Shown: positions 11,644 through 21,011, counted from the first letter of the stretch. The stretch: 64,000 bases of DNA from Microbacterium sufflavum (GCF_023101165.1 NZ_CP078076.1:2790001-2854000); one strand, 5' to 3'. Translations and numbers: made by a program. The notes: generated from the letters alone by a model not told the origin.

Positions 11644-12741
11644 ATGACTGCCCCTGCCGCCGCGGATTCGACGGCCTCTGACCGCCGCCGATGGGCCCGC
11701 TACCTCGTGGAGGAGCGCGCCGAGGGAGCCGTGTACAGCCGCCTCGCCGCCCGTCGGACGGGGGAGGAGCGCGCGATCCTGCTGGGACTGGCCGAGGCCG
11801 AACGCCGGCACGAGAAGCACTGGCTCGATCTGCTCGGCGGTGAACCGCGGCGGCTTCCGAGGGCGGGCCTGCGCTCGCGTCTTCTCGGCTGGATGGCGGG
11901 ACGGTTCGGGTCGATCTTCGTCCTCGCGCTGGCGCAGAGTGCCGAGGCTCGGTCGCCGTACGATGCCGAGCGCTGGGCGACCCCTGCGATGCGCGCTGAC
12001 GAGAAGGTCCACCACGAGGTCGTGCGCGGCCTGGCGGCGCGCGGACGGCGACGGCTTTCCGGCTCCTTCCGTGCGGCGGTGTTCGGCGCCAACGACGGTC
12101 TCGTGAGCAATCTCGCCCTCGTGCTCGGCATCGGGGCGACCGGGGTGAGCTCGGGCTTCGTCCTGTTCAGCGGGATCGCCGGCCTGCTGGCCGGGGCGCT
12201 GTCGATGGGTGCGGGCGAGTTCGTGTCGGTGCGGTCGCAGCGCGAGCTGCTCGCGGCGACGGAGGCCAATGAGGACGCCGCGGCCGCCGCCGCCGACCTC
12301 GACATCGACGAGAACGAACTGGCCCTCGTGTACCGCGCCCGCGGGATGGATCAGACGGAGTCGCTCGCCCGGGCTCGTCGGATCGTGTCGGCCGCCCAGG
12401 AGGGCGTGCGTCGGGCGGCCACGGGTCCGGTCGCGGTCCAGGGGGCCGACGACCACGAGATCGTCGGCAGCGACTGGACGGCGGCCATCTCGAGCTTCCT
12501 GCTGTTCGCGTCCGGAGCGATCGTGCCCGTCCTCCCGTGGATCTTCGGGCTCGAGGGGCCGACGGCGATCATCGTCGCCCTCGTCCTGGTCGGCGTCGCG
12601 CTGCTGAGCACGGGAGCCATGGTCGGGGTGCTGTCGGGCGGGCCGCCCCTGCGCCGCGCCCTGCGTCAGCTCGCGATCGGCTTCGGAGCCGCGGCGATCA
12701 CCTATGCGCTGGGCCTGCTGTTCGGCGTGGGTGCCGTCTGA
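11644..12741 (+). CDS. VIT1/CCC1-family metal transporter with N-terminal ferritin-like domain
   Basis: This 365-aa membrane protein begins with a ferritin-like helical region (about residues 15-60; EERAEGAVYSRLA and EAERRHEKHW give the E and ExxH di-iron-type ligands). A VIT domain follows with about five membrane segments, including the signature AAVFGANDGLVSNLALV and SMGAGEFVSVRSQREL. The architecture matches MbfA-type iron exporters, so Fe(II) or Mn(II) efflux is the likely role. ATG 11644 follows GGAGGA (11635-11640). TAGCGT (11593-11598) is a plausible -10, and an inverted repeat (11607-11623) lies in the leader. A perfect terminator stem follows the stop. Confidence 0.87.
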   Translation: MTAPAAADSTASDRRRWARYLVEERAEGAVYSRLAARRTGEERAILLGLAEAERRHEKHWLDLLGGEPRRLPRAGLRSRLLGWMAGRFGSIFVLALAQSAEARSPYDAERWATPAMRADEKVHHEVVRGLAARGRRRLSGSFRAAVFGANDGLVSNLALVLGIGATGVSSGFVLFSGIAGLLAGALSMGAGEFVSVRSQRELLAATEANEDAAAAAADLDIDENELALVYRARGMDQTESLARARRIVSAAQEGVRRAATGPVAVQGADDHEIVGSDWTAAISSFLLFASGAIVPVLPWIFGLEGPTAIIVALVLVGVALLSTGAMVGVLSGGPPLRRALRQLAIGFGAAAITYALGLLFGVGAV

Positions 12742-12759
12742 CGGCGAGGCGGTACGACA

Positions 12760-12791
12760 AAGGCCCCGGATCCGTGGGGATCCGGGGCCTT
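12760..12791. terminator. 14-bp perfect stem-loop terminator between VIT gene and tRNA-Leu
   Basis: The arms 12760-12773 and 12778-12791 are perfect complements around a GTGG loop. There is AA before and TT at the close, but no T-run, as usual in very GC-rich genomes. It lies between the convergent VIT gene and tRNA-Leu and can serve both directions. Confidence 0.85.
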
Positions 12792-12800
12792 CGTGTCTGT

Positions 12801-12882
12801 GCGCGGAGGGGGACTTGAACCCCCACGCCCTATCGGGCACTAGCACCTCAAGCTAGCGCGTCTACCATTCCGCCACCCGCGC
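12801..12882 (-). tRNA. tRNA-Leu (anticodon GAG)
   Basis: Read on the minus strand, the acceptor GCGCGGG pairs with TCCGCGC (one G-T). The D-arm is followed by an anticodon stem CTAGC/GCTAG enclosing loop TTGAGGT, so the anticodon is GAG. A long variable arm (GTGCCCGATAGGGCGT) gives the class II shape expected for Leu. The T-arm is GGGGGTTCAAGTCCCCC. CCA is not encoded. It reads CUC/CUU codons. A TAATGT -10-like box lies at about 12917-12922 on the minus strand. Confidence 0.95.
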
Positions 12883-12995
12883 AGGTGTGGGATGTGTCGT
12901 TGCCGACCGAAGAATGACATTAGCACGTTCTGAAGGGGCGATCGAACTGGGCGCGACGCCCGGGCGTGGCTCGCTGTTTCGATAGCCTGGGACGC

Positions 12996-14291
12996 ATGAC
13001 CGAACCCTCGCTGCCCGAGGTCGCGCGCGTCGCGAGCGACCTCATCCGCTTCGACACATCCAACTACGGAGGCGGAAACGCGAAGGGGGAGCGGGAGGCC
13101 GCGGAGTACGTCGGCGCCTTTCTGGAGGCGCTCGGGCTGCCGGTCGAGTACTACGAGCCGGTGCCGCGACGCACGAACGTCATGGCGAGGGTGCGGGGAC
13201 GCGATGCGAGCAAGCCCGCCCTCGTGGTCCACGGTCACCTCGACGTCGTACCGGCGGTCGCCGAGGACTGGAGCGTCGATCCGTTCGCCGGGATCGTGCG
13301 CGACGGCATGCTGTGGGGCCGAGGCGCGGTCGACATGAAGAACATGGACGCGATGATCCTCACGTCGGTCGCCGACATCCTCCGCGCGGGGGAGCAGCCG
13401 GAGCGCGATCTCGTGCTCGCGTTCTTCGCCGACGAGGAGAACGGTGGTGTCGAGGGGTCGGCGCTCGTGGTCAAGGATCGCCCGGAGTGGTTCGCCGGGG
13501 CGACCGACGCGATCAGCGAGGTGGGCGGGTACTCCATCTCGGTCGACGATCGCCGGGCCTATCTCCTGCAGGTGGGCGAGAAGGCGCTGATCTGGATCCG
13601 GCTGGTCGCCACCGGTCGCGCGGGCCACGGCAGTCGTCTGCATGAGGAGAACGCGGTGACCAGGCTCGCCGAGGCCGTCGCCGCGATCGGCCGCACGCGC
13701 TGGCCCATCCGACTGACGCCCACCACGACGGCGCTCCTGGAGGGCCTCAGCGCGCTCAGCGGGCGCAGCGTCGACGACCCGGACGCGCTGGCGGCGGCCG
13801 CGGGCCCGGCGGAGGCGTTCCTGCGCTCCACGTTCCGCACCACCACAAATCCCACCGTGCTCGCCGCGGGATACAAGCACAACGTGATCCCCGAGCGTGC
13901 GGAGGCGCTGATCGACGTGCGCGTGATCCCCGGCACCGAGGACGACGTGCTCGCCGAGCTCCAGCAGATCGTGGGCGACGACATCCGCATCGAGACGGTG
14001 GTGCGGGACATCGGCATGGAGACGGCGTTCTCCGGCGACCTGGTCGACGCGATGGTCGCGGCTCTCGGACGCCACGATCCGGGCGTTCCCGTCATCCCCT
14101 ACCTGCTCGGCGCCGGGACCGACAACAAAGCGCTGGCGGCTCTCGGCATCACCGGGTACGGCTTCGCACCGCTGCGACTGCCCGCCGACCTGGATTTCAC
14201 GGGCATGTTCCATGGAGTCGACGAGCGGGTGCCCGTAGACTCTCTTGTCTTCGGTCAGCGGGTGCTGACCGATCTGCTGCGCACGTACTGA
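12996..14291 (+). CDS. M20 family metallopeptidase (Rv2141c/DapE2-like dipeptidase)
   Basis: This 431-aa zinc peptidase of the M20/ArgE-DapE-CPG2 family has the zinc-site motifs [19 protein letters not shown] and FFADEENGG (catalytic Glu followed by a zinc ligand), plus a lid dimerisation domain between about residues 190 and 310. The position before uppP mirrors mycobacterial Rv2141c. The substrate is not certain: a peptide or N-acyl amino acid. ATG 12996 is exactly 7 nt after TAGCCT (12983-12988), so leaderless initiation is likely, rather than the in-frame start at 12966. Confidence 0.9.
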   Translation: MTEPSLPEVARVASDLIRFDTSNYGGGNAKGEREAAEYVGAFLEALGLPVEYYEPVPRRTNVMARVRGRDASKPALVVHGHLDVVPAVAEDWSVDPFAGIVRDGMLWGRGAVDMKNMDAMILTSVADILRAGEQPERDLVLAFFADEENGGVEGSALVVKDRPEWFAGATDAISEVGGYSISVDDRRAYLLQVGEKALIWIRLVATGRAGHGSRLHEENAVTRLAEAVAAIGRTRWPIRLTPTTTALLEGLSALSGRSVDDPDALAAAAGPAEAFLRSTFRTTTNPTVLAAGYKHNVIPERAEALIDVRVIPGTEDDVLAELQQIVGDDIRIETVVRDIGMETAFSGDLVDAMVAALGRHDPGVPVIPYLLGAGTDNKALAALGITGYGFAPLRLPADLDFTGMFHGVDERVPVDSLVFGQRVLTDLLRTY

Positions 14292-14338
14292 GTGACGCTC
14301 GCGCCCTCCGTGCCCTCCCGAGATCTGAAGGCCCTGCC

Positions 14339-15163
14339 ATGCATCTGTTCGAAGCGCTCATCCTGGGGATCGTCCAGGGACTGACCGAGTTCCTCCCGAT
14401 CTCATCGAGTGCGCATCTGCGCATCCTCGGGACCTTCCTGCCGTCGGGGGAGGACCCGGGTGCGGCGTTCACCGCCATCACGCAGATCGGCACCGAGGCC
14501 GCCGTCGTCGTGTTCTTCTGGCGCGACATCGTCCGCATCGTGTCCCAGTGGTTCCGCTCGCTCACCGGCGCGGTGCCGCGCAACGACCCGGATGCGCGCA
14601 TGGGGTGGCTGATCATCATCGGCAGCGTTCCGATCGTCGTGCTCGGTCTGCTGTTCCAGGACCAGATCGAGACGGTGTTCCGTTCGCTGTGGCTCGTGGC
14701 GATCATGCTCATCCTGTTCGGCATCCTGCTCGGAATCGCCGACTACGTGGGCGCCAAGCGGCGCAAGCTCGGAGATCTGACGTATCCGCACGGCATCGCG
14801 TTCGGTTTCGCGCAGGCTCTCGCGCTGATCCCCGGCGTCTCGCGGTCGGGCGGCACGATCACGATGGGGCTGTTCCTGGGCTACGAGAGGGCGGCTGCTG
14901 CGCGCTATGCCTTCCTGCTCGCGATCCCCGCCGTCTTCGGCAGCGGCTTCTACCAGGTGTTCAAGAGCTGGGGCGAGCCGTCGTTCTTCTCCTTCGGCGA
15001 CACGCTCGCGGCCACCGGTGTCGCCTTCGTGGTGGCGCTCGGAGTGATCGCGTTCTTCATGAGCTGGATCTCGAAGCGCAGCTTCCTGCCGTTCGTGATC
15101 TACCGCATCCTGCTCGGCACCGTGCTGCTCGTGCTGCTGGGTATGGGCGTCATCCCCGCCTGA
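14339..15163 (+). CDS. uppP: Undecaprenyl-diphosphatase
   Basis: This 274-aa integral membrane phosphatase recycles undecaprenyl pyrophosphate for peptidoglycan and polymer synthesis and gives basal bacitracin tolerance. Signature motifs are [13 protein letters not shown] near residue 20 and [19 protein letters not shown] near 180; they hold the catalytic Glu, Ser and Arg. Seven to eight hydrophobic segments are visible and the length is standard. ATG 14339 begins [18 protein letters not shown], as expected for the family. It follows the M20 gene by 47 bp and converges with the PAC2 gene. Confidence 0.95.
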   Translation: MHLFEALILGIVQGLTEFLPISSSAHLRILGTFLPSGEDPGAAFTAITQIGTEAAVVVFFWRDIVRIVSQWFRSLTGAVPRNDPDARMGWLIIIGSVPIVVLGLLFQDQIETVFRSLWLVAIMLILFGILLGIADYVGAKRRKLGDLTYPHGIAFGFAQALALIPGVSRSGGTITMGLFLGYERAAAARYAFLLAIPAVFGSGFYQVFKSWGEPSFFSFGDTLAATGVAFVVALGVIAFFMSWISKRSFLPFVIYRILLGTVLLVLLGMGVIPA

Positions 15164-15179
15164 GCGCGGCGCGTCACCG

Positions 15180-16031
15180 TCAGCGCTTGCGGTCGCCCGG
15201 ACCGTCGTCGCGGCGGCGCAGGTAGCGTTCGAACGCCTGGGCGATCGCGTCGCCGGAGGCATCGGGCGAGTCCCAGGTGTCGCGCGTGCGTTCCAGCTGA
15301 CGGATGTACTCGGCCATCTCCTCGTCCTCGGATGCCGCAGCGTCGATCGACGCCTCCCATGCGGCTGCCTCGGTGCGCAGGTGCCGGCGGTCGACGTCGA
15401 CACCGGTGAGCTCCTCGAGTCGGTCGAGGAGGGCGAGCGTCACCTTCGGCGAGGGGGCGGCAGAGGCGACGTAGTGGGGCACGCTGGCCCAGAGGCTGAC
15501 CGAGGGGATACCGGCGTTCTCCGCGAAGTGCTCGAACACCGTGAGGATGCCGACGGGACCTTCGTACACCGATCGCTCGAGGCCGTGCGCCTCACGCACC
15601 TGGTCGTTCTGGCTCGAGGCGAAGATCGAGATGGGTCGGGTGTGCGGCACGTCCGACAGCATCGCGCCGAGGGTCACGAAACCGGTGACGTCGTCGCGCA
15701 GCGCGACGTCGATGAACTCCGAGGCGAACGCCTGCCAGGTGCGGGCGGGCTCGGCGCCGGTGAGCAGCCAGAACTCCGGGCCGGGCCCGGGGTTCCGCGG
15801 ACGCCAGAGCCCGGCCTCCGGCCAGGTGAGCTGACGGCGCCCCTCCGCATCCATGCGAGTGGCGGGACGCGTGTACTGGTAGTCGAAGTACAGCTCGGGG
15901 TCGACGGAATGCACGAGGTCGTAGTCGCCGGACGACTGCAGCGCCGCGATCGCGCCGCTGGCCGCTTCGCCCGCATCGTTCCAGCCGTCGAACGCGGCGA
16001 TGACGATGCGGGGACCGAGGACATCCACCAT
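15180..16031 (-). CDS. PAC2 family protein
   Basis: This 283-aa protein belongs to the PAC2 (proteasome assembly chaperone 2-like) family, common in actinobacteria. The start VLGPRIVIAAFDGWNDAGEA and the later PHTRPISIFASS are typical. The molecular role of bacterial PAC2 proteins is not established. Its position near trmI-pafBC recalls the mycobacterial Rv2125 neighbourhood, yet no proteasome genes are present here. ATG 16031 has a GGGAG site. The C-terminus is charged (RRRDDGPGDRKR). Confidence 0.85.
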   Translation of the reverse strand: MVDVLGPRIVIAAFDGWNDAGEAASGAIAALQSSGDYDLVHSVDPELYFDYQYTRPATRMDAEGRRQLTWPEAGLWRPRNPGPGPEFWLLTGAEPARTWQAFASEFIDVALRDDVTGFVTLGAMLSDVPHTRPISIFASSQNDQVREAHGLERSVYEGPVGILTVFEHFAENAGIPSVSLWASVPHYVASAAPSPKVTLALLDRLEELTGVDVDRRHLRTEAAAWEASIDAAASEDEEMAEYIRQLERTRDTWDSPDASGDAIAQAFERYLRRRDDGPGDRKR

Positions 16032-16117
16032 GTGCTCCCATCGGGTTCGCGGTTCCGGTCACCCCAGGCTAGCCCGCGACGGCGGGATGTGGGCCGCGCC
16101 CGGCTAGCATGGGTTCA

Positions 16118-16798
16118 GTGAGCAGCAAGCCCCGCGCGGTCCTCTGGGACATGGATGGAACACTCGTCGACACCGAGCCCTACTGGATGGCGGCCGAGAC
16201 CGCGCTGGTCGAGTCGTTCGGAGGGACCTGGACGCACGAAGACGCCCTGCGGCTCGTCGGCAGCGGGCTCCTCGACAGTGCGATCATCCTGCAGGACGCG
16301 GGCGTCGACATGGAGCCGGAGGCGATCGTCTCGCACCTCACCGACGCCGTGCAGCAGGCGTTGCGCACGCAGGGGGTGCCGTTCCGCCCCGGGGCTCGCG
16401 AGCTGCTGCGCGACCTGCGCGCCGCCGACATCCGCACGGGCCTGGTCACGATGTCGCTGCGCCGGATGGCCCTGGACGTGGTGGACCTGATCGACTTCGA
16501 GGCCTTCGACGTCGTCGTCGCCGGCGACGACGTGGACAATCCCAAGCCCCACCCTGAGCCGTATCTGCAGGCCGCTGCGCTGCTGGATGTCGACATCGCG
16601 GAGGTCGTGGTGATCGAGGACTCCCCGACGGGGCTGCGAGCGGGTCTCGCGTCGGGGGCGCTCACGCTGGGTGTGCCGCACATCGTGCCGCTCGACGGCC
16701 TCGGCGCCCACCAACTCTGGCCCACATTGCACCTCCGCGGTGCCGCGGACATCGCCGAGCTGTTCGGCGCGCACACGACCACGGAGGCGACCCGATGA
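16118..16798 (+). CDS. HAD-superfamily hydrolase
   Basis: This 226-aa HAD phosphatase of the beta-phosphoglucomutase-like group has motif I LWDMDGTLVDTEP (nucleophile Asp), motif II LVTMSLRR and motif III/IV VVIEDSPTGLRAG, with an alpha-helical cap between them. The substrate is unknown. The start is GTG 16118, 7 nt after TAGCAT (16105-16110). The in-frame ATG at 16109 overlaps that -10 box and is unlikely. Its stop overlaps trmI by 4 bp, so the two are co-transcribed. Confidence 0.85.
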   Translation: MSSKPRAVLWDMDGTLVDTEPYWMAAETALVESFGGTWTHEDALRLVGSGLLDSAIILQDAGVDMEPEAIVSHLTDAVQQALRTQGVPFRPGARELLRDLRAADIRTGLVTMSLRRMALDVVDLIDFEAFDVVVAGDDVDNPKPHPEPYLQAAALLDVDIAEVVVIEDSPTGLRAGLASGALTLGVPHIVPLDGLGAHQLWPTLHLRGAADIAELFGAHTTTEATR

Positions 16799-17808
16799 CG
16801 GCGACCCAGCGACCGAGCGGTCCGTTCCGCGAGGGCGACCGCGTTCAGCTCACCGGCCCGAAGGGGCGCCTGCACACGGTCACGCTGCGCGAGGACGGCG
16901 AGCTGCATACGCACCACGGCGTGCTGCGGCACCGCGACCTGATCGGGCTTCCTGACGGCTCCGTCGTGGCGAACAGCTCCGGGCACGAGTATCTGGCCCT
17001 GCGCCCCCTGCTGCGCGACTTCGCGATGTCGATGCCGCGCGGTGCGGCGATCGTCTACCCGAAGGATGCAGCGCAGATCGTGATGCAGGCGGACGTCTTC
17101 CCCGGGGCGACGGTGGTCGAGGCGGGCGTCGGCTCCGGCGCGCTGTCCCTGTCGCTGTTGCGCGCGATCGGACCCGCCGGGACCCTGATCTCGTTCGAGC
17201 GGCGCGAGGAGTTCGCCGACGTGGCCCGCAGCAATGTGGAGACGTTCTTCGGCGAGACCCCCGACACCTGGCGAGTGGTGGTGGGCGATCTCGTCGAGGT
17301 CCTGCCCGCCGAGGTCGAGGCCGGTTCCGTCGACCGGGTCGTCCTCGACATGCTCGCTCCGTGGGAGTGCATCGACGCGGTGGCCGACGCGCTCACACCG
17401 GGCGGCGTGGTGCTCTGCTACATCGCGACCGCGACCCAGCTCTCGAGGGTTGCGGAGTACATCCGCGGAACCGGTCTGTTCACCGATCCCGATGCGTCGG
17501 AGACCATGGTGCGCGGTTGGCACGTCGAGGGGCTCGCGGTGCGACCGGATCACCGGATGGTGGCGCACACCGGCTTCCTCCTCACGGCCCGCCGGCTCGC
17601 GCCCGGCGCGGTCGCGCCGTCGGTCAAGCGGCGCGCGTCGAAGAGCAGCTACAGCGACGCCGACGTCGAGCTGTGGACGCCGGGGGCCGTCGGCGACCGC
17701 GAGATCACGGACAAGAACCTCCGCAAGCGGGCTCGCGAGGCGGGAAAGGCCGCCGAAGGCGCGCGCCAGGCCGCCGCGTCGCGCGAATCCGGGCAGTCGA
17801 CGGAATAG
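16795..17808 (+). CDS. trmI: tRNA (adenine-N1)-methyltransferase, TrmI family
   Basis: This SAM-dependent enzyme methylates N1 of A58 (A57/A58) in the tRNA T-loop as a tetramer. The 337-aa protein has an N-terminal beta-barrel (GPFREGDRVQLTGPKGR) and a Rossmann domain with VVEAGVGSGALSLSLL as the SAM loop. DRVVLDMLAPWE is the catalytic region. A basic C-terminal tail (KNLRKRAREAGKAAEGARQ) probably aids tRNA binding. It overlaps the HAD gene by 4 bp. In related actinobacteria the ARC/Mpa, dop, pup, proteasome and pafA genes usually follow trmI. Here the FKBP gene follows directly. Confidence 0.92.
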   Translation: MTATQRPSGPFREGDRVQLTGPKGRLHTVTLREDGELHTHHGVLRHRDLIGLPDGSVVANSSGHEYLALRPLLRDFAMSMPRGAAIVYPKDAAQIVMQADVFPGATVVEAGVGSGALSLSLLRAIGPAGTLISFERREEFADVARSNVETFFGETPDTWRVVVGDLVEVLPAEVEAGSVDRVVLDMLAPWECIDAVADALTPGGVVLCYIATATQLSRVAEYIRGTGLFTDPDASETMVRGWHVEGLAVRPDHRMVAHTGFLLTARRLAPGAVAPSVKRRASKSSYSDADVELWTPGAVGDREITDKNLRKRAREAGKAAEGARQAAASRESGQSTE

Positions 17809-17811
17809 ACT
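17806..17811 (+). promoter_or_regulatory. -10 box (TAGACT) formed by the trmI stop codon
   Basis: TAGACT starts with the TAG stop codon of trmI and ends 7 nt before the GTG start of the FKBP lipoprotein gene at 17819. The geometry matches the leaderless promoters listed elsewhere. It would allow the FKBP-pafBC genes to be transcribed separately from trmI. Confidence 0.55.
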
Positions 17812-17818
17812 GGAGCGC

Positions 17819-18751
17819 GTGCGTAAAACGTCCGCCGTTCTGGCCACCCTCAGTCTCGCCGCCCTCGCTCTGACCGGGTGCAGCGTGACCGCGTCTTCCG
17901 CCGACGCCTCGTGCGATCGCACGGGCCACGCGAACGGCATCGGCGACGCCGTGACTGTCGACGGAGAGGTCGGCTCCACGCCCGACGTCGACATCTTCAG
18001 TCCCCTCCGCCTGACCCAGACGTCGTTCACCGACGCGGTGACCGGAGACGGCCGTCGCATCGTCGACGACGCGCAGCCGATCATCGTGCAGCTCTCGATC
18101 TACAGCGGCGAGACGGGTGAGAAGGTGTTCGCCACGTCCTACGACAGCGACAGCACGCGCGCGTCCAGCATCGATTCGTGGGCCTCGCAGGCGCCCGGCC
18201 TTGCCGACGTCCTCGAGTGCGCGACCGCCGGAAGCCGCGTCGTGGCGGGGCTCACGCCCGACGACTTCGGTGCCGCGAATCTCAAGGGCTTCGGCATGGC
18301 GGAAGACGACGTCGCCGTCTTCGTGGTCGACGTCGTTGATGCGTTCCACCCGCGCGCCGAGGGCTCGCTGCAGTTCAACGACGCGCAGGGCATGCCGACC
18401 GTGGTCCGTGCTCCCGACGGCACTCCCGGCGTGATCATCCCGGACAGCGCCGCACCGAAGAAGCAGGTCGTGCAGACGCTCATCCTCGGTGACGGAGAGA
18501 AGGTCACGAAGGACGACTCTCCGCTCGTTCACTTCACGGCCGTGGGCTGGGACGACAAGAAGGTCATCCAGAGCTCCTGGGGCCAGCAGGCCGTCGACCA
18601 GATGGCGCAGATCGCACCCCCCGTGGCTGAGGCCCTGGTGGGGCACCCGGTCGGCTCGCAGGTGCTCGTCGTGCTCCCGAAGACCGAGAACTCCGTCGCG
18701 ATGGCCGTCGTGGTGGACATCCTCGGCATCGCCCCCTCAGCCGCTCCGTGA
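17819..18751 (+). CDS. FKBP-type peptidyl-prolyl isomerase lipoprotein
   Basis: This 310-aa exported lipoprotein begins VRKTSAVLATLSLAALALTG followed by Cys21, a clear lipobox (LTGC). Two FKBP-like halves follow (about 45-165 and 195-305): YSGETGEKVFATSYDSD in the first and LVHFTAVGWDDKKVIQSSW in the second. Both look degenerate at the usual aromatic pocket, so isomerase activity is uncertain; extracytoplasmic chaperone or scaffold is an alternative. GTG 17819 is fixed by the 7-nt spacing from TAGACT. In other actinobacteria this gene sits between pafA and pafB. It runs into pafB with a TGATG overlap. Confidence 0.85.
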   Translation: MRKTSAVLATLSLAALALTGCSVTASSADASCDRTGHANGIGDAVTVDGEVGSTPDVDIFSPLRLTQTSFTDAVTGDGRRIVDDAQPIIVQLSIYSGETGEKVFATSYDSDSTRASSIDSWASQAPGLADVLECATAGSRVVAGLTPDDFGAANLKGFGMAEDDVAVFVVDVVDAFHPRAEGSLQFNDAQGMPTVVRAPDGTPGVIIPDSAAPKKQVVQTLILGDGEKVTKDDSPLVHFTAVGWDDKKVIQSSWGQQAVDQMAQIAPPVAEALVGHPVGSQVLVVLPKTENSVAMAVVVDILGIAPSAAP

Positions 18752-19743
18752 TGGCCGCCCGGATCCCTGCCGAAGAGCGCCTGACGAACCTCGTCGTGGC
18801 GCTGATGGCGACGGAGATCGGGCTGACGAAGCAGCAGATCCTCGACAACGTCTCGGGGTATCGGCAGCGGGCGGACGCGGGTACGCGCTCCGATGCCCTG
18901 GAGAAGATGTTCGAGCGCGATAAGGACGAGCTCCGGTCGCTCGGCGTGCCGATCGAGACGATCGGCGATGCTGCCGACCCGAACGATCTCCGGGAGGCGC
19001 GGTACCGCATCCCCCAAGCGGAGTACGACCTGCCGAGCGACATCGAGTTCACCGCGGCGGAGCTCGCGGTGCTGCGCCTGGCGGGAAGCGTGTGGAGTGC
19101 GGAGTCGGTCTCGGGCGACGCCCAGTCGGGCGTGCGCAAGATCCGCGCTCTCGGTATCGACGGCGATGAGCCGATCATCGGCTTCGCTCCGCGCATCACC
19201 GCGCGGGACGCGGCCTTCTCTCCGCTGCAGGACGCGATCGAGCGCAGCCGTGTGGTGTCGTTCGACTATCTGAAGCCCGGAGAGGATGCGCCGCGTCGTC
19301 GCCGCGTCCGGCCGCTGGCACTGGTGGACTATGAGGCGCGCTGGCACGTCTACGGGGTCGATGTGGATGTGGAGGAGGACCGCACCTTCCTGCTGAGCCG
19401 CATCGTGGGCGACGTGGCGGTGAGCGCGACGTCGTTCGACCCCGCCCTGCGCGAGGGAGCGGGGGAGCGCGCGCTGAGCGGACTCGAGCAGGTCGCGGCG
19501 GCGAACTCCGCGCTTCTGGAGGTGACTCCGGGCACCGAGGCCGCGCTGAGGCTCGGACGACGCGCGACCGCGGCCGCGCAGGGCATCCGCGTGCCATTCG
19601 TGGACCTGCACATCCTCGCCGACGAGCTGGCCTCGTACGGTCCCGAGGTACGGGTGGTCGAGCCTGCCCCGCTGCGCGACGCCGTGGTCGCCCGGTTGTC
19701 CGCTGTCGTGGATGCGCACACCGACACGGGGGCACGCGCATGA
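18751..19743 (+). CDS. pafB: PafB, WYL-domain DNA-damage regulator subunit
   Basis: PafB and PafC form the heteromeric activator of the LexA-independent DNA-damage response in mycobacteria. This 330-aa protein has an N-terminal winged HTH (LTNLVVALMATEIGLTKQQI), a central WYL domain with sheet ARWHVYGVDVDVEEDRTF and a C-terminal WCX extension. ATG 18751 overlaps the FKBP stop (TGATG); the preceding GTG at 18748 is possible. It is followed by pafC with an ATGA overlap. In mycobacteria the pair sits beside pafA; no pupylation gene is present here. Confidence 0.9.
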   Translation: MAARIPAEERLTNLVVALMATEIGLTKQQILDNVSGYRQRADAGTRSDALEKMFERDKDELRSLGVPIETIGDAADPNDLREARYRIPQAEYDLPSDIEFTAAELAVLRLAGSVWSAESVSGDAQSGVRKIRALGIDGDEPIIGFAPRITARDAAFSPLQDAIERSRVVSFDYLKPGEDAPRRRRVRPLALVDYEARWHVYGVDVDVEEDRTFLLSRIVGDVAVSATSFDPALREGAGERALSGLEQVAAANSALLEVTPGTEAALRLGRRATAAAQGIRVPFVDLHILADELASYGPEVRVVEPAPLRDAVVARLSAVVDAHTDTGARA

Positions 19744-20723
19744 GCCCGCAGCAGAAGCCGCTCCTTGCCGCTGATCGCGTACGCCTGTACCTGACACTCG
19801 TTCCCTACCTGCTCGAGCACGGGCAGGTATCTCTCGCGGAGGCCGCGGAGGAGTTCGGCGTCACGCCGCGCGAGATGCGCGCGATGGTCGAGAAGCTCAC
19901 CGTGATCGGATTGCCGGGCGAGGCCGGATTCTGGCAGCAGCCTCAGGAGATGTTCGACATCAACTGGGACCTGCTCGAGCTGGAGGACGTCATCGAGATC
20001 ACGAACGACGTCGCGCTGCGCCGGGTTCCGCGGTTCACCGCCCGGGAGGCCGCCGCGCTCCTGGCCGGGCTGCAGATGGTGGCGGCCGTTCCGGCGGTCT
20101 CCGACTCGGGTCTCGTCGCCGGTCTGATCTCGAAGCTCTCCCGCGGTGCGGCCGATGCCCCCGCCGATGTCGTCGTGGCGCCGAGCGCCGTCGACGAGGT
20201 CCGTTCCGTGGTGTCGCGCGGGCTGCAGCAGGGCGTCGCCGTCTCGTTCACCTACCAGGCGCCTGACTCGGCTCCGACCACGCGCACCGTCGATCCCGTC
20301 CAGATCCTGATCACGAACGGGCAGTGGTACCTGCAGGGATGGTGCCACATGCGCGAAGCGATGCGTACCTTTCACCTGGATCGGGTGAGCGAGCCGACGC
20401 TGACCGACATCCCCAGTACCCACGGCGGTGACCAGGTTCCCGAGGCGTTCGCCGGCCTGGAGGACGAAGGCGAGGTCACGGTGCGCGTGCCGGAGCGGCT
20501 CGCCCCGCTGCTCAGCGGGTTCCTGCCGGCGGAAGCGATGGAGCCCGCGAACGGCGTCGTGACGGCCCGTCTGCATCTGGCGGACCCGCGCGGCATCAAG
20601 CGCCTCGCGGCCAGGTTCGGCGGAGCGATGGAAGTCCGGGAGCCGGGAGTCGCTCGGTCGGCGACGCGTGAGTGGGCGGAGGCGGGACTCGCGCTGTACC
20701 ACCAGCCCGATACGCAGGATTGA
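19740..20723 (+). CDS. pafC: PafC, WYL-domain DNA-damage regulator subunit
   Basis: Partner of PafB, 327 aa. It has an N-terminal winged HTH (LYLTLVPYLLEHGQVSLAEAA), a WYL domain containing TNGQWYLQGWCHMREAMRTF and a C-terminal WCX region (RLAPLLSGFLPAEAM). The WYL domain is thought to sense a DNA-damage signal, with single-stranded DNA reported for PafBC. Translation is coupled to pafB. The following tatA has its own TAGACT -10-like box five bases after the pafC stop. Confidence 0.9.
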   Translation: MSPQQKPLLAADRVRLYLTLVPYLLEHGQVSLAEAAEEFGVTPREMRAMVEKLTVIGLPGEAGFWQQPQEMFDINWDLLELEDVIEITNDVALRRVPRFTAREAAALLAGLQMVAAVPAVSDSGLVAGLISKLSRGAADAPADVVVAPSAVDEVRSVVSRGLQQGVAVSFTYQAPDSAPTTRTVDPVQILITNGQWYLQGWCHMREAMRTFHLDRVSEPTLTDIPSTHGGDQVPEAFAGLEDEGEVTVRVPERLAPLLSGFLPAEAMEPANGVVTARLHLADPRGIKRLAARFGGAMEVREPGVARSATREWAEAGLALYHQPDTQD

Positions 20724-20727
20724 TCTG

Positions 20728-20733
20728 TAGACT
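20728..20733 (+). promoter_or_regulatory. Putative -10 box for tatA-tatC-helY
   Basis: TAGACT lies 35 nt upstream of the tatA ATG, giving a leadered transcript, unlike the leaderless genes nearby. The leader contains the GGGA at 20757-20760 as a weak ribosome site. No clear -35 is visible, which is common in this group. Confidence 0.4.
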
Positions 20734-20768
20734 GGGGACGAAAGCCCCCCGACGACGGGAATGTCGAT

Positions 20769-21005
20769 ATGTTCGCTGGAATGCAAGGCTGGCACCTGCT
20801 GATCGTGCTCGCCGTCATCCTCCTTCTCTTCGGCGCTGCCAAGCTGCCGGCGCTCGCGAAGAGCATGGGGCAGTCCGCCCGCGTGTTCAAGGGTGAGATG
20901 AAGGCGATGAAGGAAGAAGATGCGACGCGCGCCGAGTCCGCCGTCGCTGAGCCCACCTCGGTGAAGGACACGGGCGCCGAACCTGAGACTCCGCCTCGCG
21001 CCTGA
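20769..21005 (+). CDS. tatA: Sec-independent translocase subunit TatA
   Basis: This 78-aa pore-forming component of twin-arginine protein export has one membrane helix (WHLLIVLAVILLLFGAAKLP) followed by an amphipathic helix (LAKSMGQSARVFKGEMK) and an acidic, disordered tail. It precedes tatC by 6 bp, the standard actinobacterial order pafC-tatA-tatC-helY. No tatB is in the window, and it is normally encoded elsewhere. Confidence 0.93.
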   Translation: MFAGMQGWHLLIVLAVILLLFGAAKLPALAKSMGQSARVFKGEMKAMKEEDATRAESAVAEPTSVKDTGAEPETPPRA

Positions 21006-21011
21006 CCGGCC

